This document shows, in pieces, positions 1 to 13,144 of a DNA stretch of 64,000 bases. The stretch's first letter is position 1, and every line of letters starts with the position of its first letter. The notes under the pieces are model-generated. The model did not search any database. It was given only the letters and a program-made list of their open reading frames with translations, and had not been told where the DNA came from. The stretch is from Serendipita indica DSM 11827 (lineage: Eukaryota > Basidiomycota > Agaricomycetes > Sebacinales > Serendipitaceae). The position numbers were made by a program, and so were the translations under genes. The stretch is taken from positions 124,001 through 188,000 of the forward strand of contig CAJVGD010000046.1 in NCBI GenBank assembly GCA_910890315.1. The letters run 5' to 3'.

Positions 1-3000
1 AAAGGTTCAGTCTCTGACAAAGCAATTTTCGAATGCATCCGTATGTTAGCCGCGGCAGTTGGCCCCAACTTGACCAAACTACTACACGATCAACTCGACC
101 TCATCTTCGAACACGAATTCAACGAGAATGTTCGGCACTCGCTTGCCGCTTGTGTGGTGTCAATACCGCCCCTATTAAGCTCGATACAAGGTATATATAT
201 TAACATGTGATTGCATTGATTCTCAGATACATTTAGATCGACTACTGGACAAGATTTCGGTCATCCTTACTGGGCAAAGTTATAAACCATTGGGAGCACC
301 TCTGCCAACTCTCAGACCGCAAATGTCCTTGAGTCAGATTACCTCCTCTACCATTCAAATATCCGCCAGGAACCCAGAAAGCATACACCTGGCTCTGGAT
401 ACCCTTGCAACGTTCGATTTTAGTGGTACGCTCGTTGTTGGAGACAAAGCAGTTTCTAAGTCCAATAGGTCACCAGTTGAATGACTTCGTGCGCATCTGT
501 GCTCTACCCTATTTGGAGGACGACATTCCGGAGATACGGCTCAAGGCCGCTATTGCCTGTTGTCAACTGTTCATGAGAGAACCCAGCATGGGCCAAAGGA
601 GCGCCTGTCCCCTCGAAGTAATCAATGAAGTGTTAGAGAAGTTGCTCATGGTATCGATCGCGGATGCTGGTTAGTCTATCCTTCCAAGCCCACAACGAAG
701 CTCAATCTCTGTTAGACTCGGGTATCAGAGGCACAGTCTTATCAAATCTCGACACACGTTTTGACAAGTATTTGTCGCAGCCCGAGCATATCCGCCTCTT
801 GTTTATGGCTATGAACGACGAAGCGTATGAGGTGCGCTTCAAGGCAGTCGCGATAGTAGGGCGTCTTGGATCCTTCAACCCGGCGCACGTAATGCCTTCT
901 CTGAGAAAATCACTCATACAATTGCTCACCGAGCTTGAGTATACCACTGCGCCGTATGTTCGTTTCCCATGCGTCGCGGGAGGCTAAGTTCTCTATAGCG
1001 CGGCACGCAATACGACGGCAGAGTTCCTTACCGTTCTCATAAAAGCTACAGAGCGTCTCATAAAACCATACGGACTCTCACTCCTCAGGGTAATTCTCCC
1101 AAAAGCAAATGATCCATCGCCCATATTCTCTCGGTATATGATCGAGTGCACCGGTACATTAGCCGTTATATGCGGAGATGAAATATCGCCACACATTCAA
1201 GAGATCATGGAAATTATTCTTCGAGTCTTACAGGACCCCCAAGCGCCCTCTCAGAAGAAGGATTCCGCTCTCGTTACCTTGGGGCAAGTCTGCGCCAATA
1301 CAGCCTATGTGATAGAGCCAATTGTAGAGCATCCAGAACTCTTCGCCATCTTCGCGCGCCTCCTCAAAACAGACACAACTGCAGAGACCAGACGGGAGGT
1401 GCTCAGGGTTCTCGGCATTCTCGGTGCCATCGACCCATACGCTCGTAGGAAGGTATGAAGTCAAATTTTCCGTGTTTAGCACTAAACGATAGCAGCGTTT
1501 GTCCCAAGACGACGGCTCGAAGGACACCTCAAGTCAGAGAACCGCAACCACGATCAGAATGAGTGGTATGCCCCAGGACGAGTACTTCCAGACTGTCGTC
1601 ATGTCTGCACTTCTCAATATTCTGAATGACGGCGCTCTATCAACGCAATACCTGGGGGTCGTTGAGGTGATCATGAGCATCTTCAAGGGTCAGGGCCTCA
1701 AATGCGTTTCGTTCCTCCCAAAGGTACGGTAACTTCTTACTTGGAAACCGCAGCTGCAGCTGACCGCTCTTCAGATTATCCCAGCCTTCCTCACCGTGAC
1801 GAAGCTTGCCAATTCGCGGCATCAGGATTACTACCTTCAGCAACTGGCACTACTCGTTGAAATTGTGAAGAATCAAATTCAGGGGTTCGTGAAAGAGATT
1901 CTCGACATGTGCAAGGATCTATGGCCGAATCAATTTCTTCACCTTTCCATCGTCGCTGTTATCGAAACGCTATGCAAAGTACTCGATGCCGGGTTCAAAC
2001 CTCACATCCCTGCGGTGCTTCCACTTATGCTTTCAGTCGCGCCAGGGGCCTCACCGGACAAGCGGCAACTTGCCGAAATCAAGATTTTCAACACGTTTCT
2101 AACATTCGGAAGTAACGTGGAAGAATATATGCATCTCCTCCTTCCCGTACTTTTAGAAGCTGTGGAGAGGGCAGATGGAACGCCGATTCTGAAGAAGGCC
2201 GCTTTGACTACGATTGCCGGTCTAGCGCGACGTGTCAATCTGTCTGACTATGCATCCCGGATCATTCATCCACTGATACGTGTCCTGCCGTCGGCACCGA
2301 ACGATGTTCGCGAGGCTATCAGAGATACCATGTGTACGCTCGTGTTCCAGCTCGGTGCTGATTTCGCCGTATTTGTACCCATGGTAAAGAAGGTACGTAC
2401 TAAAATTCGTTCTTGGACTAGTGCTCAGTAGTTACAGTGCCTACTGAGCAATCGAATTCAATGGCCCAAATATGAGTCGCTCATTGCCAGGCTTCTCAAC
2501 GGGGAGCGGCTTCCAATTGACCAAGGTTACCTTGAGGCGTATGCTTGAATCCAGTCAAATCATCTGCCTACTGACCACAAATTCAGCTGGGATCATGCAA
2601 CGCAGGACCCTCCCGCTACGGCGGATGCAAACAAGCTCACAGTCAACCAGCAGCACCTCAAGCAGGCCTGGGATGTCAGTCGAGTGGTTACTCGTGAGGA
2701 TTGGCAAGAATGGTTTAAGAAGTTTTCAACGGAACTTCTTCGCGAATCACCCTCTCATGCTCTTAGAGCTTGTGTGCAGCTAGTGGAGGCCCATCCACCC
2801 CTAGGACTCGATCTTTTCAATGCTGCATTCATATCTTGTTGGACGACCTTGTATGATCAGTACCAGGTATTTTTGTCAAGGCTAATCATCGTCGTATTTG
2901 CTTATTGGACATGACAGCTCGACTTGGTTCAATCAATTATCCGAGCTCTCACCGCCAGCAAGCATATGGATCTTACCCTGAATTTGCTAAATCTCATCGA

Positions 3001-6000
3001 ATTCATGGAGCACGAGGGATACATGATGCCAATCGATATTGGTACTCTTGGTCGTGTGGCAGAGCAATCCAATGCCTTTGCGAAGGCAATGCATTACAAG
3101 GAGCTGGAATACTTTGAGGGCGTGTCTCCCGAACTCGTCGAAAGTCTCGTCAGCATCAGCACTCGCCTCAATCTACACGACGTTGCTTGGGCAATCCTGA
3201 AGACAAACACAGTGGCAGAAGAGCTGAAACTAGACCGCTGGTTCGAGAGATTGGGCAGATGGCAAGAGGCGCTTGAATCCTACGATGAGAAGCTCGAGGA
3301 CGACCCTCTGTCCCAGGAGACGCAGCTAGGGAGAATGCGATGTTTATATGCATTGGGAGACTGGGAATCTCTCAACATGACCGTCGAAGACAATTGGCCC
3401 AACTACTCATTGGATACCCGGAGGGAAATCGCACCTTTGGCCGCTGCTGCCTGCTTCAATCTATATCAATGGGACATGATGGAAGAACAAGTCAGTCTAA
3501 TGCCATCAGATGGTCCAGATCGGTTCTTTTACAGAGCAGTCCTTGCGGTACACCGGAACCAGTTCCAGAAGGCGCACTCCGCTATTGCCAAAGCAAGGGA
3601 TATTCTGCAAAGTGACCTTGCAGGCCTTGAAGACTATACCCGTATTTACAAGTGAGTCCTTCAACTGCTCTGTACAGCACTATTGACCTCTTGTACAGTT
3701 CTATGATTCGGGTCCAGTTGCTATCGGAGCTCGAGGAGATCATCCACTACAAGGTAAACGGAGACCAACCCGAGCGTTTGAGCATACTACGCAAGACATG
3801 GAGCAAACGGTTATGGATTCACTTCATGCTTGGGTATCGCTAATTCCAATCTAGACTTCAAGGATGTCAACGCGACATTGATGTGTGGCAACGGATTCTG
3901 CAACTAAGAGGATTAGTTCTCGATCCTGAAGACGACGTAGAATCCTGGATCCGGCTGGCAAATCTCTGCCGTAAATCTGGGCGGATGGAATTGGCCAACA
4001 AAGCGCTTCGCTCATTGATGGAGGGACTTCCGATGGCCTCCGACAAGGTTCGGTAGTGTTTTACTGATCAAACGTCGCTCACTTGACTTTCTAGGCGCCG
4101 CCTGCAGTGGTTTACTCGACACTCAAGGTGAACTGGGCGAAGGGACTGAAGCAAGACTCTTTGGACTTCCTCAAGAGATTTTGCTCGTCACTGGCCAGTG
4201 ATATCAGCAGTAACGAAAGCGTGAAGCCTCCTGATCTGGAGAAAAGTCGGAGGTTGGTCGCAAGAAGCTATCTCAAGCAAGGGGAATGGCAATCTGAACT
4301 TACTTCGTCATGGACGCCAGAGGTCATCAAAGAAATCATTGACTCGTACCAAATGGCTACAGAATTTGCTCCCAACTGGTCAAAGGCATGGCATTCGTGG
4401 GCTTTATGCAACTTTGAGGCGATCAACCACCTCGAGGAGCGAGATGACGCTTTCACGGAGCATCGGGACCAACTTCTTCTCCAGTACATTCTAGCGGCTA
4501 TCAAAGGTGAGACCAAGCTCCTTTCGCTGACCTCAACTCTCTGATTCCGCACAAAGGCTTCTTCCGTTCGGTAGCTCTGCGGAGTGATAACCCCTTACAG
4601 GATTCGCTTCGAATTCTTACGCTTTGGTTTAAATTTGCGGCTGAAGAGCGTGTGACACTCGCCGTCAGCGAAGGTGCCTCAATGGTTTCCGTTGATACAT
4701 GGCTAGAGGTGGTGCCGCAGGTGCGTTTAGTAACATATAGCATCAAATCGTCTTATTTTGCTCCTAGTTAATAGCGCGCATTCAAACACCAGTTGCGGGC
4801 GTCAGAGTCATGGTCAATACCCTCCTGACTGATGTTGGGCGGGCTCACCCACAAGCTCTGATCTATCCCTTGACCGTTGCTTCGAAATCCGCTAGTCATA
4901 TACGGAAGGATGCTGCAGTTTTGGTCATGAACCGTCTTCGAGACCATAGTCCCAAACTCGTTGAACAGGTCTTGTATCTTGATATTCCTTTCCATTTCAC
5001 TGACCTGCCTATTAGTCGCTTACCGTTAGTCACGAGCTCATTCGGGTAGCCATGCTGTGGCATGAACTTTGGCACGAATATTTGGAGGAAGCCTCTCGCC
5101 TCTACTTTACAGAGAAGAATGCAGACGCCATGATAGACCATCTCGAGATTTTGTACAAATTGATGGATCAAGTGAGTGGAGACGTCTTTCAGAGCTGTCG
5201 TCTCATACTCTTCAGGGTCCACAAACAAGTCGAGAGACCGCTTTCCTTCAGGTTTATGGCCGTGATCTTCGAGAAGCGCGAGATTTCTGCATGCGATATC
5301 GTCGTTATCGAGATAATGGCGAAATGGACAAAGCCTGGGAGGTCTACTATGGAGTATGAAATTTCTCTACTACATGTCGTCATTCTTATCATCTATAGGT
5401 GTTCAGGAAAATTGAGCGACAACTACCTCAGCTCACAACGCTGGAGCTCCAATACGTTTCGCCCGGTCTGTTGAGTGCTCATGATCTCGAGTTGGCCGTT
5501 CCTGGTGCGGTATTAAGTCAAGGAGCTGGATTAAAGTGACCGTGCTACAGGTACATACCGAGCTGGAAGACCGACGATCCGTATCTCGAAATTTTCGAGC
5601 ACACTCGCGGTTATTTCGTCGAAGCAGCGCCCACGTAGGTTGTCGATTATCGGTAGTGACGGCATCGAGTACCAGTTTCTTCTCAAAGGTGAGATCTCTC
5701 AAGATAATCTTGCAATCGTTGACCAGGCATAGGGCACGAAGACCTCCGACAGGACGAGAGGGTGATGCAACTCTTTGGCCTTGTCAATACACTTCTTGCT
5801 GTCGACAGTGACAGCTTTATGCGCAACCTTCATATCCAGCGATACGCCGTCATCCCCCTCGCCGCAAATGTCGGGCTCATCCAATGGGTAGTTCAAAGCG
5901 ATACACTACATATTCTCATCAAGGACTATCGAGACACTCAGAAGGTCTTGCTCAACTATGAATACCGGCTGATGCTCCAGGTAAGCTCGAGATAAAACCA

Positions 6001-7059
6001 TTCAATCTCATCTAACACCAAGTAGATGGCACCAGACTACCCCAGCTTGACTGTGCTCCAAAAGGTCGAAGTATTCCGCTATGCTCTGGATAATACCACG
6101 GGTCTGGACCTTTACAAAGTTCTATGGCTGAAGAGTGCAAACTCTGCGGCTTGGCTGGAGCGTCGATCCACATTCACAAGATCCCTTGCGGTCAACAGCA
6201 TGGTTGGGCATATCTTGGGTCTAGGAGACCGGCATCCTTCCAACATTATGATCGAACGGAACAGCGGACAAGTTATTCATATCGACTTCGGTGATTGTTT
6301 CGAGGTTGCGATGCACAGAGACAAGTTCCCAGAAAGAATTCCGTTCCGTTTGACCAGAATGTTAACAAATGCGATGGAGGTGAGCCAAATAGCCATATCC
6401 GACTTGTGGTCATTAACTTGATTGTAGGTGAGCGGGATCGAAGGCAACTTTAGGACTACGGCACAGATCACTATGCGGGTTTTGCGAGATAACAAAGACT
6501 CGCTGATGGCAGTCTTGGAAGCATTTGTATATGATCCGTTGATAAGCTGGCGATTGACTGCTGGGCAAGACGGTCACGGCGGTCAGTAAATTGCTAATAC
6601 GCAATGTGTGGACTCAATACCAGCAGAGCAAGATGTCAAGGTCGACCAGAGCAAACTCGCGCAGTTTGCAGGTGGTCCTCACCGGAAGCTCAAGGCGGAT
6701 GAGAATGACATCTTTGGTGAGGTTCCATAAACCACTTTTACATTCCTAACATGTCCATAGAAGCTGATGGTGAGCTCAAGATGGAAGGTCGCAATGACCG
6801 TGCTTTGGCAGTGTACAGTCGAGTTCAAAAGAAGCTGACCGGTCAGTGTACACGCGCGCCTTCCGTATACCACTCACTGTTTCACAGGTCGCGACTTTGA
6901 TCCCGATGTCGAACTGAGCGTCGAAACCCAAGTCGAAAAGTTAATTCAGCAAGCGACAGCCGTTGAGAATCTATGTCAATGTTTCTTGGGTGAGTACAAA
7001 TGTTCACCCGTGCGTTTTGGTGTATTCATGAACCCGCAGGATGGTGTGCATTTTGGTAG
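1..7059 (+). CDS. TOR: TOR serine/threonine kinase (PIKK family), 5' partial
   Basis: Target of rapamycin is the catalytic core of TORC1/TORC2 and couples nutrients to growth. Coding begins at base 1 in frame 1, so the N-terminus lies outside the window. About twenty short introns split the gene. HEAT-type helical repeats occupy roughly 1-2900, the FAT domain about 2930-4900, and the FRB domain about 5030-5350 with the motif [15 protein letters not shown]. The PI3K-like kinase lies about 5650-6560, with catalytic loop [11 protein letters not shown] (near 6215-6250) and HIDFGD as the DFG-type motif (near 6280). A linker is followed by the FATC tail [14 protein letters not shown], whose last exon ends at the TAG at 7057-7059. 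The serine that contacts FKBP12-rapamycin in FRB (ASR) is present, so rapamycin sensitivity is expected (inference). Identity is certain from the FATC tail and kinase motifs. Confidence 0.97.
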
Positions 7060-7068
7060 CTCCGAAGA

Positions 7069-8213
7069 ATGGCGAGTGGGGCCGCACCTCTTTCTCTGAC
7101 GACGATGTTGTATTTCCTCTCATCACTTGTACTATCACTCTGTCTCTTCACTGAGCCTCTTTCTGCCTTGATTATCCCAATTAGTGTGTAAGTAGCCAAA
7201 TAGGCGGTTCGAAAATTCTGATCATGACGTAACTGCAGTGGCTTGGTATCCCCGTACGCAGTTTAAGCCTCTTAGAGATAATTCTGAACTGATATCCATC
7301 AGATCTTGTAATGCAGTACTGGAGGGTGTCATCATCAACCCAACGGCGAGTGACTGCCTCAACCTCCCAACGCTCGTAGCCGGACTGGCGGAAACCTCAG
7401 CCAACCGTATGTATTGTAATCGGTTATACGATCTTCTTATTGGATGGTTACAGAATCTTGGATTCCGACAATCAACACTTGGCTCACGGGACTCTGTGGG
7501 CGGCCAGCATGCAGCAAAGAAACGACTCAGCAGATTGTCTCAAACCTAACTTCTGGCTGCCAACAAGAGATGCAAATGTTCAATATGACTGAACTTGATA
7601 TTGCCAGTGTAACGACCGATATGACCACTTCGTCGGGCCTGGAGCGTGGATTCATTTGCTTGGCAGAGTAAGCGTTATTTCTCCTAAGCGATCACAGATC
7701 TCTCACCAAGGCTGTAGTAATGCTCAGAACGCGACTTGGTGTCTGACAGACACACTGAGGAGGCTTGAGCGCTCCATGGGCTCTCCATTGAACCCACAAT
7801 CTCTACTTTCGGTGATTCCACTTCTTGCTACCGGTGGTTTGGGTGGCGTGGCCTCCAATGTGACATGCACCGACTGCAACCGTGCGACATACGCACTCGC
7901 AAGGGCGTATTCGCCCTCAGTTGCCAATAATACAGAGCTATACGATGATCTCGTTCATCAATGTGGAGAGGCCTTCATGGGTATGTGCACCATTCTCGCT
8001 AAGTGTGCGTACTGAGCTACCGCAGATAAGCCATACCCGTATAATATTGTGGACAACTCGTTTGAGGCTACTGCATCTTTTACTGTTGGCACTGCGACAG
8101 CGACTGTGACTGCGGCGAATGGTGCCTCTGTGCCAAACGGAGCGAGCTCTGACAGAATCGTGAACAAGCATTATATAATTGCTCTCGGAATAATGTTTTT
8201 GTATTTCTTGTAA
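7069..8213 (+). CDS. GPI-anchored Cys-rich secreted protein of unknown function
   Basis: The product begins with a hydrophobic signal-peptide-like segment ([14 protein letters not shown], near 7105-7145). It continues as an extracellular domain with regularly spaced cysteines (near 7310, 7345, 7490-7520, 7555, 7715-7745, 7865-7880 and 7960) and several N-x-S/T sites. It ends in a Ser/Ala/Thr-rich stretch followed by a hydrophobic tail ([13 protein letters not shown]) right before the stop at 8211-8213, the classic GPI-anchor signal layout. Exon joins are seen near 7186-7238, 7408-7453, 7667-7713 and 7980-8026. The first join is uncertain: a GTGTGT donor at about 7184 keeps the frame. The arrangement recalls fungal eight-cysteine surface proteins, but I cannot name a family. 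It starts only 10 nt after the TOR stop in the same direction, so its promoter must overlap the end of TOR. Confidence 0.75.
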
Positions 8214-8332
8214 TTCTTGGCCAATAAATGAATGTCGAATGGAGCGTGAGGCTGGTCTTGCAAACAGTTGACCAAATACCAACGGAGACTTCGACCCGTG
8301 CAGCGACTTGGATTTCGCATCTATACTGAAAA

Positions 8333-9241
<909 letters not shown>

Positions 9242-9778
9242 AGGGTTACTTGGGCTATCGTCATATGCATCGTGTCCCATATGCATTGTTTAGGAATAGA
9301 TACAATATTCCGCCACCCTGCGTGCTTGTCAGAGAGATACATATCAAGTTTACGAGCAATCCCATCTTGACCATCGACTTGAGTTTCTTGTACGTATGCC
9401 CGAACGAGTACTGAACTCGAGAGAGAGCCGTTCGCCGGCGTAGTGCACGACTCTCTGCAAGCGCTTTCGACATCCACGTGCCCATCAAGCACACCATCAC
9501 ATCGTCCTGCTAATTGTGGTGACCTCTTCAACTCTTGCTATTGGCCATACTTCTGTGGACAATCCTTGGGGCGAGTATGATTGCCGTGGTGGAGCTCTCT
9601 TCTCCAAAGGAGAACCTGAACCAGCTTTCGGCGAGAGAAATCGGATCCGACTCTAAGGGTGCAAGCTCCACTTCCCCAAAGATAACTGGCTGCTAATAGC
9701 GTGCATTCAATTCTGAATATCGACAAGATAAAGGACTCATAACGTTAAGTGCAGTCTACACCCGTCCCGTCATAGAGG
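9242..9778. other. Intergenic stretch without a recognised gene
   Basis: This is the 3' flank shared by RPS5 and the converging coiled-coil gene. Short open stretches occur on both strands but none has family-like sequence. It probably holds the two 3' UTRs. Confidence 0.6.
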
Positions 9779-11206
9779 TTATGAGGACGGATACGCGGAG
9801 GATGGAAGGAGGGCCTTTTGGTCAAGGGACACTTCGCAGATAGTTTGAATCTGCGAGAAACCCCTTTGAAGACGTTCGACTTCGCTGCGCGACACGTCCA
9901 GCAACGAGTTGCACCGCTCGATCGCCTTGCGCTGTTCGAGGGTGTGCGCACCCGATTGCTGGAGCTGGCGCATGAGCTTATCCACCTTGGCTTCGGCATC
10001 TCGGCGAGCGGCGCGTGCCTCTGCCAGTTCGTCCTCGTACCGCTGGCAGAGCAGCTTCATCCGCTCAAGCTCAAGTTCTTGCTCGCGTATTCTTCTTTTT
10101 GCTTCGTGTAGGTCTGTCTGGAGGTTACCGTAGATGTCGGCAAAATAGCTCTGCAAAGGCGTGGGCTCAAACGACTGAGCATCTAACCCATCCGCTTTGG
10201 CTTCTGAGCTCAAAAAACGACCACCTGAAGCGATTTTAGCGGTGAAAGACAATATTACGCTGAGTATACTCGTGATATGATGACGAAAGTCAAATTTGGG
10301 ATCGATCCTGTATTGATTAGCTGACTTTTCACTTATTCCGTTTGGGTGGACTATTGTAGGCTTAGAAATAATCTTCAACAGGAACGTTCCAAGCACCTGA
10401 TGTGGGAATCCAACTCTCACGAAGGTCGGATAACTGGCTGATCATCTCTTGCGCAGTCTGGGAGTGCGATGCTGTGTCCGCGGTCCATTTGAACTTTATC
10501 TCCGACGAATAGATCACTTACCTGACGAGGGAGGAAGACGTGGTGGTGATGGAATGCGCGCGAATGATTGTTCTGAAGCACTCGCGCTCAGCAAGGCGGA
10601 GACTGCTGATGCCGTCGCGACATTGCCCAGAGGGAACCTCACCGCTTCACCTAAAATTGGGATGGTGATTGTTGGTTTGGCCATGCTGTCGGACGCGCTT
10701 ATTTCTCCCTCCTCGAGAGCCTGGCCAAGATCGTTTCGAGGCCTGTCCACTTCTGATGCTGCCTGATTGGAATTGGAAGTCGATGGACCATGTATGTCAC
10801 GCGTTGGTGAGCTTGCCACTGCTCGACCGGACCGAAGCTCGTATGGCGCGTAGCGATTGCTGGCCTCGACCAGCTGCTTGAATCTGTTCAGGTGCTGAGG
10901 GTCGTGTCTTGCTGCGGACGCGACGACTCCCCGCATGACTGGGAGGTTCCTCGCCGCTTCAACTTCGTGCAGAGACGCAAATTCGCAGTAGTAGTGGCGG
11001 TTTTTCTTCGTGTTCCATGGATAGACATTCACACTGAGAAGGATTAGTCCCTTTCCGGTGTCCGTTGAGGCGACGAACACGTTCCCAACGTTAGCATAAG
11101 CGCGACGAATAAACGATTGCGAGAGGACGTCAAAGTCGAGCGAAGTACACAAGTCCATAACACATTCAATCCTCCTTTCCCAGTCCTCTCTCGCTTTCGA
11201 CGCCAT
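9779..11206 (-). CDS. Coiled-coil protein of unknown function
   Basis: Reading on the minus strand from MASKAREDWERRIECVMDL (start 11206; an in-frame ATG at 11227 would add seven residues), exon 1 runs to about 10522 with a clear CAG|GTAAGT donor. Exon 2 is about 10397-10457, and further exons continue to the stop at 9779-9781. The N-terminal part (about 120 residues) is folded-looking, with aromatic-rich patches such as NVYPWNTKKNRHYYCEFASL. The middle is Ser/Pro-rich. The last 130 residues form a strong coiled coil (RRIREQELELERMKLL, EARAARRDAEAKVDKL). The junctions near 10230-10330 are less certain because one possible intron there would be only 34 nt. I do not recognise the family; oligomerisation through the coiled coil is the only role the sequence supports. 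Confidence 0.6.
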
Positions 11207-12096
11207 AGCGATCAAGGTAAGGGTCAAGGGCCGGAGCGCGGCGAGGTGTGAAAGTCTGAAACTCGATTACAAACTCGATAAAAACGAAAAGGCCATGCTG
11301 GGCGATGAAAGAAAGTGTTCAGCATTATATTATCATTTCAGGATGGAAATGTGTACGCGCGAGGGGCGAATGGACAAGGGACGAAAAGAGGCGTTTCGAC
11401 ATGACGCGCCGCAGCCAGCAGGAGTCTGTAAGCAACGAGGTATGCAAGATGGATAATCTGGCGACATCACCGAACCTCCAGCGAGCTCTCCCGTCTTCTC
11501 CGCGAGCACTGATGGCGATTAGACCGCTCTTCTGGGCCTGCGCAAGCTGTGATATCCCATGACTTGCTCTGGTCGAAGGATATGATCACCGATTACCGTC
11601 GATGTGGCTGCGAGGACTGAATAATGACCCTGCTTGGCCAGCAGACGCTTGGAGGCTCATTGGCTCTACCGCCCCGGACTGGTCCCGCGTCCGCGCTGGC
11701 CCGCGAAGATTGGATATTGGTCGTTTGTTGGTCGACCGAGATTCTCCGTCTATCTGCCCGGGGTATGATATGCCCCATTGGGCGTGCAGTGCTGCAATCA
11801 TCTCGTTTTAGGCTCGTCGCCCGGATAATCGACCAAGCAAACGGGACACACGTCATCCTCCTCGCTGAATTCTGTGCTGTTTGTGGGCCGTGGCTTCCAT
11901 CCTGCCTCCCACGTGTACCCGGCATTCAATCCCTCACTTTCGATTATAAAAGTCGTGGTAGCCAGCCTTGTTCGACCACCAACAATCGGTTCTCCCCTCT
12001 CTCCCTCAAAGTATCAGTCTCACGTAGCCTTCAGCTACTCGTACGCTCTCAGAAACACTCGCCGTTTGGCAGTTAGCGACCACCCCCTAGTCCACC
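11207..12096. other. Divergent promoter region of about 0.9 kb
   Basis: This lies between the minus-strand coiled-coil gene and the plus-strand small Cys/His-rich gene. Open frames here show no protein-like composition. The only specific element seen is the TATA box at 11942-11952. Confidence 0.6.
11942..11952 (+). promoter_or_regulatory. TATA element GATTATAAAAG
   Basis: This consensus TATA box lies 145 nt upstream of the ATG at 12097. The identical 11-mer, on the other strand, lies 100 nt upstream of the paralogous gene at 31282, so it is probably a real core-promoter element of this gene pair. Confidence 0.65.
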
Positions 12097-12458
12097 ATGT
12101 GCCGACAAATGACGTGCGTAACTTTGAAAAGACGAAAGCAACCCCTCTGACATTTTGGGCTACGTATAGCGAAGGTGTCACTCATCCGCTCTGCGGACAC
12201 TGGCAGACGACCAAGATTCTTGCCATTCTCGACTGCGCTCAACGCAATTGCCGGCTATCGACAGCGCATCCACGACACTGCCATCCGTGCCGGTGTGAAC
12301 GAGTGAGTTGACACGCTTCTACCGTGTTATCGTCGTTGTATCTAACATTGCCTTCTTAGTATTATGGACCCGATGACGAAAGAGCGCGCGGAAAAGCACC
12401 CGGCTTCTGTCCTGATTGCATCAGACAGAGCGAAATGAACGCACGCATCCGACAGTAG
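12097..12458 (+). CDS. Small Cys/His-rich protein, copy 1 (82 aa)
   Basis: The gene has three exons: 12097-12113, 12170-12302 and 12360-12458. Introns of 56 and 57 nt have GTGCGT/TAG and GTGAGT/TAG ends, and the coding sum is 249 nt. The protein starts MCRQMTEG and carries CGH, DC, NCRLS, a His, HPCRC, GPDDER and ends with KAPGFCPDC plus a charged tail. Paired CxC/CxxC cysteines and histidines suggest a small zinc-binding fold (inference). Similar short proteins beginning MC(R/F) are known in fungi as uncharacterised. The copy at 30913-31282 matches it along its whole length, including the position of the second intron. No signal peptide or membrane segment is visible. The function is unknown. 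Confidence 0.85.
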
Positions 12459-13144
12459 GACCCGTCTCGCGCGGCCGTACCAGTCCATATCACGCATGAT
12501 CCTGCCATTCTCGTACCTTTGCACGTATACCACACTGTATTGTATGTACTACACCTGCAACACTACACCTTTGTGCCTATTTCTTTGGTGGGATGCACAG
12601 AGCGAGCGAGCTAGATGTGATCGAAGTCCACCGAATGTTCGACAAAGCACGGCCCAGACCCAAAGCTGCCACTGAGCAACCATGTCGTCCTCTATCATTC
12701 ACCGGAAGAGTGGCCAGCGCCTCGCGTTTGGATAGAGTTGACCACGACATGGCCGCATCTCGCTGTAATGGAGACCCCTATGATGCAACTGGACGCCCGA
12801 CGGGATCTACCGAAACTCTTTGTCATTTTCGACATTACAGACAGCCAACTTAGGGGTCTCAGAGGATGGAGAGCGCTCGAGGGGGGAAACTGCCGTGCTG
12901 CATTCTCCGGGCCTCATGTCTGCGGCGCTACATGATTCCCAAGATGATTGGATATCATCCCTGGTAGACAGTCGCTCCAGGCTGCCAAACTGAGCGTTGG
13001 GAGTAAGATCTGATACGATGGGACCTTGCCTTGGACGGCGCGAGGAGGAGCTCCGCATGAACCTGTCAGAATAAGTCCGTTATCATTTTCCGACAAATAT
13101 TTCTTCACGATCACTCAAGGGCGGCGTATGTGGTGACCCTGAAG
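12459..13144. other. Intergenic stretch; possible small minus-strand ORF
   Basis: On the minus strand 12807-13058 stays open for 83 codons with protein-like Ser/Pro composition, but it has no convincing continuation, no family resemblance and no clear promoter. I treat it as unproven. The rest is the promoter region of SKI3. Confidence 0.4.

Noticed and set aside
7069-8213. Idea that the secreted protein is an extension of TOR
   Set aside because: TOR ends in a perfect FATC tail with stop at 7057-7059; the next ATG opens a separate signal-peptide protein.
12807-13058. 83-codon minus-strand ORF upstream of SKI3
   Set aside because: It has reasonable composition but no supporting splice continuation, homologue or promoter; left as unproven.
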